From: JAUPVS01 sp037139495
GTDB lineage: Bacteria > Patescibacteriota > Saccharimonadia > Saccharimonadales > JAUPVS01
DNA length: 45,192 nt
Assembly: GCA_037139495.1 (NCBI GenBank)
Contig: JBAXGG010000004.1
Coordinates: 1-45,192, forward strand
Direction: 5' to 3'
The position numbers were made by a program, and so were the translations under genes. Of this stretch, positions 8,525-16,369 are shown piece after piece (the first letter of the stretch is position 1; every line of letters starts with the position of its first letter). The notes below the pieces were generated by a model that was not told where the DNA came from, did no database searches, and was given only the letters and a program-made list of their open reading frames with translations.

Positions 8525-8848
8525 GACTTCCCTATTCTTTGACACCATTTATTTACTTCTTAAGCATATCACATCTGTTAAAAGGCTGAAATCTTATCAC
8601 TTTATAATCACTTTACTAACTTGATTTTAAGTAGTTAGTAAATCTGTAATGAGAGCAATTTCACATGAAAAAATGAAACATTATTAAATAGAGCTTTGGT
8701 CACCCGAAAACCCTCTGTAATAACGTCCAATAATAGTTTTCCTGAGAACGCGCAGGCCTGCTGTCGTTCATTTCCCAGTGTTTGTTTTCAATCATAAGCA
8801 TAGCATAATAACTAAAGACCGCAACACCTTGACAAAAGTATCATAAGG
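8525..8848. other. AT-rich intergenic region between tsaD and valS
   Basis: These 324 bp presumably carry the valS promoter, since both flanking genes are on the minus strand. No strong -35/-10 pair, tRNA or T-run hairpin was recognised, and no T-box-like element is visible. The only feature of note is a 31-codon minus-strand frame at 8700-8795, listed separately. Confidence 0.4.
8700..8795 (-). CDS. Doubtful 31-codon open frame
   Basis: An ATG at 8795 opens 31 codons ending in TGA, with a protein-like composition (starts MIENKHWEMND, ends LLQRVFG). A TATGCT hexamer lies 6 nt upstream, resembling the leaderless start pattern of this genome. There is no Shine-Dalgarno and no recognisable family. 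It could be a chance frame in the valS leader. Confidence 0.2.
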   Translation of the reverse strand: MIENKHWEMNDSRPARSQENYYWTLLQRVFG

Positions 8849-9910
8849 TTACATAGAAAGGCTAGGTTCGATGGCTAGCGAATAGGGATCGGCTAGGGGT
8901 TGGTCATGAAGTGCCATAAAACAACCTAAGGTGGCTACCATGGCACCGTTATCGGTACATAAACTGGGGTCGGTGTAGCTGATTGGGCAGGGGAGACGGT
9001 CGGCTAATTGGCGTCGCAGTTCTGGATTAGCTGCCACGCCACCGGCTATTACTACACAGGCCGGGTTGAACTCCTCGTAAGCTAGTAATGTCTTGTCTAC
9101 TACGGTTTCGATAGCAACTCGTTGGAAGCTGGCGGCAATATCGGCCTTCTGAGGCTCATTGAGTAGCTCTGCTAGCTTGAAAGAAGGAAAATCGTGTGGT
9201 TTACCACAAACTTCCTGAATAGTTCTTAAAACGGCTGTTTTTGGCCCAGAAAAACTAAAATCGTATTTACCTGGCATTTTGGCTTTAGGGAATGAGTAGG
9301 CCTGGGCATTGCCACTCAAGGCTTTTTTGCTAACACTGGGGCCACCTGGGTAGGGAAGACCGATTATCTTGGCAACTTTATCGAAAGCTTCGCCAATAGC
9401 ATCGTCGTGGGTTTGCCCCAGCAGCTTGTAATCAAAATGGTTACGAAAAAGGACTAATTGGCTGTGACCACCACTTACAATTAGCGCCAAAAGCGGGAAG
9501 GATGGTTGCTCGGCGGCTAGTTTATAGCCGGGCAGGGGAGTGTCGGTCAGGAAGTTGGCATAGACATGGCTTTCGACGTGGTTAACTGCGTACAGTGGTT
9601 TATTGTAAGTAATCGCCAGCGACCTAGCTGTCATCACGCCGACCAATAAACCGCCGCTTAATCCGGCCCCGTAGGTCACGGCAATACCGTCAATATCTTC
9701 CCAAGCAGACTGCGCTTGTTTCAGGGCCTGTTTAATCACTGGCAAAATTGATTCAATGTGGCTGCGGGCGGCAATTTCGGGTATAACACCTCCAAACTGG
9801 GCATGAATGTCCATGCTGGTGGCTACGGCATTACCTAGTAATTTATGGCCATCTTCAACTACGGCAGCAGCCGTTTCGTCACAACTCGATTCAATTCCTA
9901 AAATCTTCAT
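8849..9910 (-). CDS. tsaD: tRNA N6-adenosine threonylcarbamoyltransferase
   Basis: TsaD transfers threonylcarbamoyl to A37 of ANN-decoding tRNAs, with TsaB and TsaE partners not seen in this window. The 353-residue protein begins MKILGIESSCDETAAAV, the standard family start. It has the IPEIAARSH segment, the metal-binding NHVESH pair near residue 110, the LIVSGGHSQL loop, and the C-terminal GGVAANPELR and TDNGAMVA motifs. The start at 9910 was chosen over the in-frame ATG at 9982 because the family begins here and because the upstream extension would cover the shared promoter and the start of the divergent gene. It is expressed from a -10 exactly 7 nt upstream. Confidence 0.96.
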   Translation of the reverse strand: MKILGIESSCDETAAAVVEDGHKLLGNAVATSMDIHAQFGGVIPEIAARSHIESILPVIKQALKQAQSAWEDIDGIAVTYGAGLSGGLLVGVMTARSLAITYNKPLYAVNHVESHVYANFLTDTPLPGYKLAAEQPSFPLLALIVSGGHSQLVLFRNHFDYKLLGQTHDDAIGEAFDKVAKIIGLPYPGGPSVSKKALSGNAQAYSFPKAKMPGKYDFSFSGPKTAVLRTIQEVCGKPHDFPSFKLAELLNEPQKADIAASFQRVAIETVVDKTLLAYEEFNPACVVIAGGVAANPELRRQLADRLPCPISYTDPSLCTDNGAMVATLGCFMALHDQPLADPYSLAIEPSLSM

Positions 9911-9932
9911 CAAACCTAGTATACTTGAGGTA
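9911..9932. promoter_or_regulatory. Bidirectional palindromic -10 shared by tsaD and murE
   Basis: The 22-bp gap between the two start codons holds the perfect palindrome AGTATACT (9918-9925). Read rightward it gives TATACT (9920-9925) then 7 nt to the ATG at 9933. Read leftward it gives TATACT (9923-9918) then 7 nt to the ATG at 9910. Transcription starting ~7 nt past a -10 would begin at each ATG, so both mRNAs should be leaderless. The -35 regions would lie inside the opposite gene. Confidence 0.7.
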
Positions 9933-11297
9933 ATGAGTTTACGCAGCACTGTTAAGAAAGTTGTACCCAAGAATACTTTCAAAAAGATTGAACCTTATGG
10001 TCACTGGGGTGAGGCAGTTGGCGAGAACCTTGTTTTGGGATTTCCGGCCCGCGGGCTTCAGATTATTGGGGTTACCGGCACTGATGGTAAAACTAGTACC
10101 TGCAGTCTAATCGCCCAGATGCTACGTGCCAGTGGCTATAAAGTGGCTATGATGACAACGATTTCGGTTGATTACGGTGATGGTAAAGGCGAGCAACCTA
10201 ATCCTAGTCGCATGACCACACTTGGCTCAATGCAGTTACTAAAACAGATTAAGAAAATCAAAAAGAACCACGTTGATTGGCTAGTTTTAGAAACAACCAG
10301 TCAAGCTTTGGCGCAGCACCGGGTTTGGGCGGTACCGTATAGTGTTGCCGTCATGACCAATGTTAGCCATGAGCATCTCGATTATCACGGTACGTTTGAA
10401 CGCTACCGTGACGCCAAAAAAATGCTTTTTGCGCAAACGTCGCGCAATAAAAAAGGCCTGCAAATTGGCATTGCCAATGCCGACGACCCGAGTGGCGCAC
10501 TATTTGCCCAAGCTGTAAAAAACCAAATACTTTACGGTGTAGAAAAGGGTAGTTTGCGGGCTAACAATATTAAACTTACACCTTCTGGGAGCACATATAC
10601 AGCTAAGATTGGCGATGATTCATACCGCGTAATCTGTCATTTGCCGGGGAGATTCAATGTTTACAATTCACTGGCTGCTGTGGGGGTTGGGCGAGCCATA
10701 GGGCTAACTAAAATTCAAATCGAGCAGGGAATTGCTAGTCTACAGTCTGTCGAAGGTCGGATGACTAAGGTAGATGAGGGCCAGGATTTTGATGTAATTG
10801 TTGATTACGCCCACACACCAGATAGTTTTGAAAAGATTTTAACCGAAGTTCGGCCGTTAACACGGGGCCGATTGATCAGCGTTTTTGGTTCAGCTGGCCG
10901 CCGCGATGAAGCTAAAAGAGCTACACAAGGCGAGGTTGCCGGACGCTTAGCGGATATCGTGATAGCTACTGAAGAGGATGATCGTGACATGGACGGCCAG
11001 GAAATCCTGGTTCAAATTGCGGAAGGTGCTGAAAAAGCCGGTAAAACCCGAGATAAAGATCTATTCTTGATTCATGAACGCGAAGAAGCCATCCAAAAAG
11101 CAATTGATATGGCTCAAAAAGGTGATATTGTCATTTTGCTAGGGAAGGGGCATGAGAAATCTATCCTTAGTAACGGCCCCCAGGCTGCCGAGCTACGTTA
11201 TCACGTCCATAGCGACGATGACCCACGGCGAGTGGTTAAACGACCTTATGACGAAGTGATGGTCGCTAAAGCAGCGCTTAACAAACGCCAGCCCTAA
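9933..11297 (+). CDS. murE: MurE-like Mur ligase, short N-terminal domain
   Basis: Mur ligases add an amino acid to the UDP-MurNAc peptide in peptidoglycan synthesis, using ATP. This 454-residue protein has the ATP-binding loop GVTGTDGKTST at ~46-56, the ETTSQAL and NVSHEHLDYHGT segments, RFNVYNSLAA, and the C-terminal VDYAHTPDS, VFGSAGRRDEAKR and LLGKGHEKS motifs typical of MurE. About 45 residues precede the P-loop where classic MurE has about 110, so the UDP-binding N-terminal domain is mostly missing. The amino-acid-specificity site reads EEDDRDMDG instead of the DNPR of diaminopimelate-adding enzymes, so the added residue is uncertain. The start at 9933 follows the shared -10; an upstream in-frame ATG at 9807 lies inside tsaD and was rejected. 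Confidence 0.85.
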   Translation: MSLRSTVKKVVPKNTFKKIEPYGHWGEAVGENLVLGFPARGLQIIGVTGTDGKTSTCSLIAQMLRASGYKVAMMTTISVDYGDGKGEQPNPSRMTTLGSMQLLKQIKKIKKNHVDWLVLETTSQALAQHRVWAVPYSVAVMTNVSHEHLDYHGTFERYRDAKKMLFAQTSRNKKGLQIGIANADDPSGALFAQAVKNQILYGVEKGSLRANNIKLTPSGSTYTAKIGDDSYRVICHLPGRFNVYNSLAAVGVGRAIGLTKIQIEQGIASLQSVEGRMTKVDEGQDFDVIVDYAHTPDSFEKILTEVRPLTRGRLISVFGSAGRRDEAKRATQGEVAGRLADIVIATEEDDRDMDGQEILVQIAEGAEKAGKTRDKDLFLIHEREEAIQKAIDMAQKGDIVILLGKGHEKSILSNGPQAAELRYHVHSDDDPRRVVKRPYDEVMVAKAALNKRQP

Positions 11298-12148
11298 ACA
11301 TCCCCAAGCGTTAAGCTAACGCATCTTATGTAGCCACCGCCTTTAACGAGTTCGTTCACTGGCGGCGTTATTGTTTTTAGACCTCTGTCTTCTATTGATC
11401 GTTTTAACAGGGGCGCCCTACCGCTCATTATAACAGTTTGGCCGGTAGAGACTAGGTTGCAAGCGAAGCCCTTAGTTGCCTCTTCGTAGGATACCTCGAT
11501 TTTATGCATATCTAGTCGTCTAATCTTAGCCTGGCTTTCTGGCACGAATGCTTCCGGGCACCAGGCGATTAGCTCTGGAGTTATCACCGATAAGGCTAGA
11601 TCAATATCGTAAAAAAAACTATCTGGCCAGCCCGTCACTTTGTTAGTCACCGGAACACCATTTTCCCGAAGCGGGACAGTTTTCAGGTTGATAACGTTAT
11701 AGCCCAGTTCTTCGCTAATGAAGCCACTCATTCTTGGGTCCGTCCGGTATCGGCTACCCATGAATAGAAAGTTGCCACAAGGTAGGGCATCGCCCTGGCC
11801 ACTAAACTTATACGGTGCTTCAATAGAATCGAGGCCTAAATCACCCAAAACTTTTTTAGCGTAGGCCTGCTCGGCATGACGTTTATTTGGTAGAGAAGAT
11901 AGCACTACCTTATTGCCTCTGACTAGACCCCAGTTAGCCGTATAAACACCATCTTGGCAGCCTGCCGGCGGCGTTACTTGACTAACCTTTATACCAGCTG
12001 CCTCGAAAGCCAGTTTTATCTCAGCGTGTTCGGCAGCAGCTTTTTTGACATTAATTGGGTCGGTTTTACCCATGTAGGGGTTGATTTCGTAATTATCCGT
12101 AAAATGCTGTGTCCCTGACATTAGGACGTGTTTGTTAAGTAAAAGCAT
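11294..12148 (-). CDS. Amidinotransferase / DDAH-fold (guanidino-group) protein
   Basis: This 284-residue protein belongs to the arginine deiminase / dimethylarginine hydrolase / amidinotransferase superfamily, which attacks guanidino carbons through a catalytic Cys. Visible landmarks are the early ANWGLV, the acidic SGQGDAL segment, and the C-terminal KGGGYIRC with Cys276 in the catalytic position. The strand that normally reads Y-H-L-D, carrying the catalytic His, here reads FYDID, so the His seems replaced by Asp. The substrate is unknown; arginine metabolism is a reasonable inference. TACAAT lies 8 nt before the ATG at 12148, with no Shine-Dalgarno. The 3' end overlaps the murE-like gene by 4 nt. 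Confidence 0.75.
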   Translation of the reverse strand: MLLLNKHVLMSGTQHFTDNYEINPYMGKTDPINVKKAAAEHAEIKLAFEAAGIKVSQVTPPAGCQDGVYTANWGLVRGNKVVLSSLPNKRHAEQAYAKKVLGDLGLDSIEAPYKFSGQGDALPCGNFLFMGSRYRTDPRMSGFISEELGYNVINLKTVPLRENGVPVTNKVTGWPDSFFYDIDLALSVITPELIAWCPEAFVPESQAKIRRLDMHKIEVSYEEATKGFACNLVSTGQTVIMSGRAPLLKRSIEDRGLKTITPPVNELVKGGGYIRCVSLTLGDV

Positions 12149-12189
12149 TCAAATAGATTGTAGCACCATTGAACGACCTCTGGGAATAG

Positions 12190-12218
12190 TTGATCCTATA
12201 GTAAAAATGTGCTATAAT
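12190..12218 (+). promoter_or_regulatory. Sigma70 promoter giving leaderless start at 12226
   Basis: TTGATC (12190-12195), a 17-nt spacer and a perfect TATAAT (12213-12218) are followed 7 nt later by the ATG at 12226. Transcription should start at or next to the A of the ATG. No Shine-Dalgarno is present. Confidence 0.8.
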
Positions 12219-12225
12219 AACTCAC

Positions 12226-12840
12226 ATGGAGCACCCTATTTTATTTGGAGTTCATAGAGTCCGAGGCCCAGAACAAGATACTCGGCCACGCTTTAGTTTT
12301 TCTCAGAGTGAGGCGCGGCGGAGAGATTTTATTGTTAATCACCCGTCTGGCAACCAAAGGTTAGTTGAATATCCAACTCCTGATATGCCAGAGATAGATG
12401 TTAGAACACGCTTGCAAAAAGCAGGATTAATTTTAGGTGTTCAGTTAAATAGCGAAGATAGGTTAGATTATTTTCGAATTCCAGCTTCGTCTAGGCCGAT
12501 TGTTTATGATTTAAAGTCTGATGCTCAGGGTGCTTTTTCTTACGGAGACGATCAGTTGTTTTTCGATATAGGTGAACTCTTAGGTTTAGTCTGTCATGAG
12601 ACTGACGGTAAGGTATTGTCAGGTGGGATAGGTTTACAAGTTGCTTTAGTCGAATTTACAAGAACTGACGAAAGGCGTCTTTACTTTATTCCTGGGGTTG
12701 AATCTAGTATTAAAGAGACAAACGGCATGAATAATCCAACTGATTTTTATGCCCAGAAGTTAAGTTCTGAGTTTGGAGACAGGTTTGAAAACTATGCTGA
12801 ATATTTTCGGATGGGGTTCGCAGAAGCAAGTCAGGAGTAA
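12226..12840 (+). CDS. Unrecognised 204-residue protein, partner of kinase-like gene
   Basis: No family is recognised. The protein is soluble, with no signal or membrane segment. An Arg-rich N-terminal third is followed by an alpha/beta-looking core (FFDIGELLGLVCHETDG, then GIGLQVALVEFTR, then RRLYFIPGVESS) and an acidic helical C-terminus with aromatic residues (FENYAEYFRMGF). It is the first gene of a two-gene unit: the kinase-like gene starts 6 nt after its stop. It has its own strong promoter and an apparently leaderless start. The tight coupling suggests that it is a substrate, chaperone or regulator of the kinase-like protein (inference). Confidence 0.75.
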   Translation: MEHPILFGVHRVRGPEQDTRPRFSFSQSEARRRDFIVNHPSGNQRLVEYPTPDMPEIDVRTRLQKAGLILGVQLNSEDRLDYFRIPASSRPIVYDLKSDAQGAFSYGDDQLFFDIGELLGLVCHETDGKVLSGGIGLQVALVEFTRTDERRLYFIPGVESSIKETNGMNNPTDFYAQKLSSEFGDRFENYAEYFRMGFAEASQE

Positions 12841-12846
12841 GTTATT

Positions 12847-13902
12847 GTGGGCGTAAGTTTCGAGCCAAATATTGAAGAAGAAATCATTGCCGACCGTGAA
12901 TTTGTTCGGGCACGTGAATTTGTCGATACTATAGGATTGGTTTCCGAGATTGCTCCAAACGAAATTCGGTTGGATTTGGGAGAAGTTAATCCCATGAAAG
13001 ATGCGATTAGTAGGTATCAAACCTATGAGCATCGTGGTCACCCAACATTATTTTTGGCAAACGCAATGCAATTAGGCCAAGCTAATCCAGGTGAAGGATT
13101 AGCCTTTACGCCGCGAATATCACGGGGTGGTAAACGATCATTCCATGGAGTATTCTTTGGCGATTTTGATATCGGCTCTGAACTAAGTATCCCCGTGGCC
13201 GTTAAACCGCACGTTGATCAGCCTAGTGAGTCCTGTCTGAAGGATTATTTGAGTAACGGGGCGGTGAAGAGGATTGGGCTTCATACACTACGAAATGTTG
13301 GCTACGTCATGTCAGAGACGAGGGCTTACTCGATGACAGTTTTGGATGACACCCTAGACACTTTTGACTCACTAGATTGGAGTGGATTTTTACCTAATAT
13401 TTACGAGAATCCAGGTATGCAAGATATGTGGCGAGAACTCGCCGGACAAACAGCTTTTCTGCATGCTAAAGGCAGCATGTCTCACGGTGATCTTGCCGGT
13501 AGAAATGTAGCGATAGGTTCCGAAGGCAGTGCTTTTGTTATCGACTGGGAAAAAGCTAGACTTAGCTTTGTACCGCCGAGAGACGTAGAAGCCCAGTTTT
13601 CGAATAGCTACTTAGATCTATCTGTATTGCTCGAGTCTATGTGCTTGCCACCTCATGCTGAATTTAAAGCTGGGCTTGGTATATTTTATGGAAAAACTCA
13701 GGATTGGTGGCAAGGATTCCAAGATATATTTTTTGACGAGTACAAAGAGGTTAGGATTATGGAGGCTACAACGCGAACTAGCTACAACAGACGTTTTAGT
13801 CGTAAGAAATTATTGGGTGATGTTAAAGAGGAGCTATCTGAATTAGAGAGAACGTTAAGGTCCGATATTGTAATGTATCAAGAGATTTGTGAGAACATCT
13901 AG
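12847..13902 (+). CDS. Protein-kinase-like fold protein
   Basis: This 351-residue protein carries kinase landmarks in the right order. There is a beta-3 lysine in IPVAVKP (K120). The catalytic loop is SHGDLAGRN with H213, D215 and N220. The metal-binding segment is VIDWEKA with D233 in place of DFG. HGDxxxxN plus IDWE is the style of RIO, Bud32, aminoglycoside and LPS kinases rather than classic Ser/Thr kinases. All catalytic residues seem present, so it is probably active. A ~100-residue N-terminal region and a C-terminal basic/helical region (RRFSRKK, then a Glu-rich helix) flank the core. It starts with GTG, with AGGAG 10 nt upstream, 6 nt after the preceding gene. The substrate is unknown. 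Confidence 0.8.
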   Translation: MGVSFEPNIEEEIIADREFVRAREFVDTIGLVSEIAPNEIRLDLGEVNPMKDAISRYQTYEHRGHPTLFLANAMQLGQANPGEGLAFTPRISRGGKRSFHGVFFGDFDIGSELSIPVAVKPHVDQPSESCLKDYLSNGAVKRIGLHTLRNVGYVMSETRAYSMTVLDDTLDTFDSLDWSGFLPNIYENPGMQDMWRELAGQTAFLHAKGSMSHGDLAGRNVAIGSEGSAFVIDWEKARLSFVPPRDVEAQFSNSYLDLSVLLESMCLPPHAEFKAGLGIFYGKTQDWWQGFQDIFFDEYKEVRIMEATTRTSYNRRFSRKKLLGDVKEELSELERTLRSDIVMYQEICENI

Positions 13903-13929
13903 TTAGCACTCAAGCCTTGAAAGTGCCAG
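13903..13929 (+). promoter_or_regulatory. CIRCE-like operator upstream of groES
   Basis: TTAGCACTC, the exact left arm of the HrcA operator CIRCE, is followed by a 9-nt spacer and AAGTGCCAG, a decayed right arm (consensus GAGTGCTAA, 6 of 9 matching). It overlaps the -35 of the groES promoter, the expected place for HrcA repression. Confidence 0.65.
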
Positions 13930-13945
13930 AAATCTTCGCTACAAT
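13917..13945 (+). promoter_or_regulatory. groESL sigma70 promoter
   Basis: TTGAAA (13917-13922), a 17-nt spacer and TACAAT (13940-13945) give an expected start near 13952. That leaves a ~33-nt leader containing an AGGAGG Shine-Dalgarno before groES. The -35 lies within the CIRCE-like element. Confidence 0.75.
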
Positions 13946-13984
13946 GACTTGCACATAAGGTTTTAACAACACAGGAGGTTATTC

Positions 13985-14251
13985 ATGTCAGTAAATCTGC
14001 ACCCTCTCGCCGATTATATTGTTGCTCAAGGCGACAGTGTCAGTGATCGCACGGCGAGTGGCCTATTCATACCTAGTAACACCCAAGAAAAGCCTAAGAC
14101 CGCGACCGTCTTGGCGATTGGCCCGGATGTTAAGCAGGTTAAAAAAGGTGATCGAATTATCTATAAAAGCTATAGCACTACTGATGTGAAAGTAGAAAAA
14201 GCTGACTACATTTTAGTTAAAGAAGAAGACGTCCTGGCGACGGTAAAATAG
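13985..14251 (+). CDS. groES: Co-chaperonin GroES
   Basis: At 88 residues this is slightly shorter than the usual ~95. It is the heptameric lid of the GroEL folding chamber. The N-terminus (LHPLADYIVAQ) and the mobile loop region (SDRTASGLFIPSNTQEKPKTATVLAIG) match GroES, and the C-terminal DYILVKEEDVLA is typical. It has a full AGGAGG Shine-Dalgarno and is first in a groES-groEL operon with a 11-nt gap. A CIRCE-like site indicates heat-shock control by an HrcA-type repressor, which is not encoded here. Confidence 0.95.
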   Translation: MSVNLHPLADYIVAQGDSVSDRTASGLFIPSNTQEKPKTATVLAIGPDVKQVKKGDRIIYKSYSTTDVKVEKADYILVKEEDVLATVK

Positions 14252-14262
14252 GAGATTTAAAA

Positions 14263-15921
14263 ATGGCAAAAAAAGTATTTTACGATGATGATGCCCGTCG
14301 CCGCGTTCTAGCTGGTGCCGAGATTTTATATAACGCAGTTAAAACTACAATGGGGCCTAAAGGCCGCAATGTAGTCATTAGTAAGTCCTATGGTGCGCCA
14401 ACAGTAACGCATGATGGTGTAACAGTTGCCAAAGCCGTTGATTTACCAGAGGCCGATGACGAGACCCTAGGCTATAAGGTTGGTGCCGAGCTGATTAAGC
14501 AGGCCGCTAACAAGATGAACGACGTAGCCGGCGACGGTACTACTACTGTTACGGTATTAACCTATCATATCCTGAACGAAGCTAACAAACTGATTGCCGC
14601 CGGCCATAACCCAATGTTGTTACGGAAAGGCCTGGAAAGTGCTGCTCATCAGGTTATTAGTAAATTAGGCGGACTGGCTGAAGACATCAAGGGTAAGAAG
14701 TCTCGTGTAGCCGAAGTCGCCACAATCTCGGCGGGTGATGCCGAAATCGGGCAGCTGATTGCTGGTGTTATCGATAAGGTTGGAAAAGACGGCGTTGTAA
14801 CTGTTGAGGAAGGTCAAGGTTTGGCCTTGGAGAGTGAAGTTGTCGAAGGCTTTACCTTTGATCGCGGTTTTGTGAGCGCTTACATGGTAACTGACCCAAC
14901 TCGAATGGAGGCAGTTGCCGAAAAGCCAGCTGTAGTAGTCACTGACCTCAAGATTACCAGTATCCAGGAATTCCTGCCGCTGCTCGAAAAGTTAGCTCAG
15001 GCTGGCAAAAAAGACCTTATTTTAATCGCCGACGATGTCGAGGGTGAAGCTCTTGGCACCCTGGTATTGAATAAGCTAAAAGGTGTCTTTAATACGATTG
15101 CCGTCAAGGCTCCGGCGTTTGGTGACCGTCGTAAGGATGTCCTACAGGACATTGCTGTTCTGACTGGTGCGACTGTTATCACTGAAGACCAGGGGATGAA
15201 CTTTGAAAATGTCGAGATGGACGTGGTTGGTACTGCTCGAAAGGTTATTGTTAATAAAGACGAGACGACGATTATCGAGGGTGCGGGGTCTAAGCAGGAC
15301 GTAAGAGTCCGGATTGACCAGATCAACGGGCAAATCCTTTCATCTAGCAACGAATACGACAAAGAAAACCTGGTAAAGCGTCGGGCTGCGCTAGAAGGTA
15401 AGGTGGCAGTTATAAAAGTTGGTGGCGCCACCGAAACCGAAATTGAAGAAAAGAAATTCCGGGTTGATGATGCTGTCGCCGCCGTTAAGGCTGCTCTGGA
15501 TCAAGGTATCGTGGCCGGCGGGGGCATAACTTTATTGAATCTGGTAGCTAGTATTAGTGCCCAGGCGAGTGATGATACTGATCAGTCGTTCGCGGCTGGT
15601 AAAGCAATTCTTAAATCAGCTCTCGAGAAGCCTTTTCGGGTTCTGTTGGAGAACTCCGGGTTAAATCCTGAAGAATGGTTGCCAAAAATTCGAGATGCTA
15701 AGAATCTTGGCATGGGTGTAGATGTCAATAATCCTAAAAAATTGGTCGACTTGAAGGCTGCGGGGGTAGTTGATCCTGCTCGCGTTACCAAAGAGGCCAT
15801 CCAGAACTCAGTTTCGATTGCCGGAACCAGCATGACGATGGGTGCCTTAGTCGTCGATATACCAGAAAAAGAAGTTGCCGATCCATCTGCCGGGATGGGT
15901 GGCGGCATGATGGGCATGTAA
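14263..15921 (+). CDS. groEL: Chaperonin GroEL
   Basis: At 552 residues this is normal for the 60-kDa ATP-driven chaperonin that folds proteins in a double-ring cage with GroES. Conserved segments include TMGPKGRNVV, the nucleotide-binding VAGDGTTTVTVL, VEEGQGLALESEVVEGFTFD, and KAPAFGDRRKDVLQDIAVLTG. The C-terminus ends GMGGGMMGM, the usual flexible tail. GGAG lies 8 nt before the ATG. No terminator hairpin is evident after the stop. Confidence 0.98.
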   Translation: MAKKVFYDDDARRRVLAGAEILYNAVKTTMGPKGRNVVISKSYGAPTVTHDGVTVAKAVDLPEADDETLGYKVGAELIKQAANKMNDVAGDGTTTVTVLTYHILNEANKLIAAGHNPMLLRKGLESAAHQVISKLGGLAEDIKGKKSRVAEVATISAGDAEIGQLIAGVIDKVGKDGVVTVEEGQGLALESEVVEGFTFDRGFVSAYMVTDPTRMEAVAEKPAVVVTDLKITSIQEFLPLLEKLAQAGKKDLILIADDVEGEALGTLVLNKLKGVFNTIAVKAPAFGDRRKDVLQDIAVLTGATVITEDQGMNFENVEMDVVGTARKVIVNKDETTIIEGAGSKQDVRVRIDQINGQILSSSNEYDKENLVKRRAALEGKVAVIKVGGATETEIEEKKFRVDDAVAAVKAALDQGIVAGGGITLLNLVASISAQASDDTDQSFAAGKAILKSALEKPFRVLLENSGLNPEEWLPKIRDAKNLGMGVDVNNPKKLVDLKAAGVVDPARVTKEAIQNSVSIAGTSMTMGALVVDIPEKEVADPSAGMGGGMMGM

Positions 15922-16004
15922 ACCTCTATTGGTTGCACAGGCTCAATCTTTGTACTATTGTAGTTATAATTAAAAAGTCGGTGGGGGATAGGGGAGTCTA
16001 GCGT

Positions 16005-16367
16005 ATGTGGCCATTCAACAGATCCAACCAATCCGCAACTACTAGTGATGCCAAGGATTATTACAAATCGGCTCGCCCTCAACGGATGTGGTTAGTCTGG
16101 CTGCTATCAATAGCTACATTTATTTTCACCGCTCTGATTGTACTGGGTATATTTTGGGCCGGTCGTTGGGCAGTGCATAAGTTTACTAAATCGAAGGTAG
16201 TGGCCCCAAAAGTTCAAAAAACCGGTACTAACAACCAAAATAACCCAACTACCAACGTTGGATCTTCGACTGTAAAAACATCGACACCAACTCCAAATAC
16301 TACCCCACAGCCAGCGACCACAAATTCATCAAAATTAGTTAATACTGGTCCCACTAGCGACGAGTAG
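16005..16367 (+). CDS. Single-pass membrane protein with Thr/Pro/Asn-rich tail
   Basis: This 120-residue protein has a short basic cytoplasmic N-terminus (~27 residues), one transmembrane helix (WLVWLLSIATFIFTALIVLG, ~29-50), and a disordered tail rich in Thr, Asn, Pro and Gln. The tail ends with LVNTGP near the C-terminus. That resembles a sortase signal (LPxTG), but no hydrophobic helix or basic tail follows, so ordinary sortase anchoring is not expected. A GGGGAG Shine-Dalgarno lies 8 nt before the ATG, and a TATAAT at 15965-15970 is a likely -10. No family is recognised. It converges on the next gene with a 2-nt gap. Confidence 0.75.
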   Translation: MWPFNRSNQSATTSDAKDYYKSARPQRMWLVWLLSIATFIFTALIVLGIFWAGRWAVHKFTKSKVVAPKVQKTGTNNQNNPTTNVGSSTVKTSTPTPNTTPQPATTNSSKLVNTGPTSDE

Positions 16368-16369
16368 AG

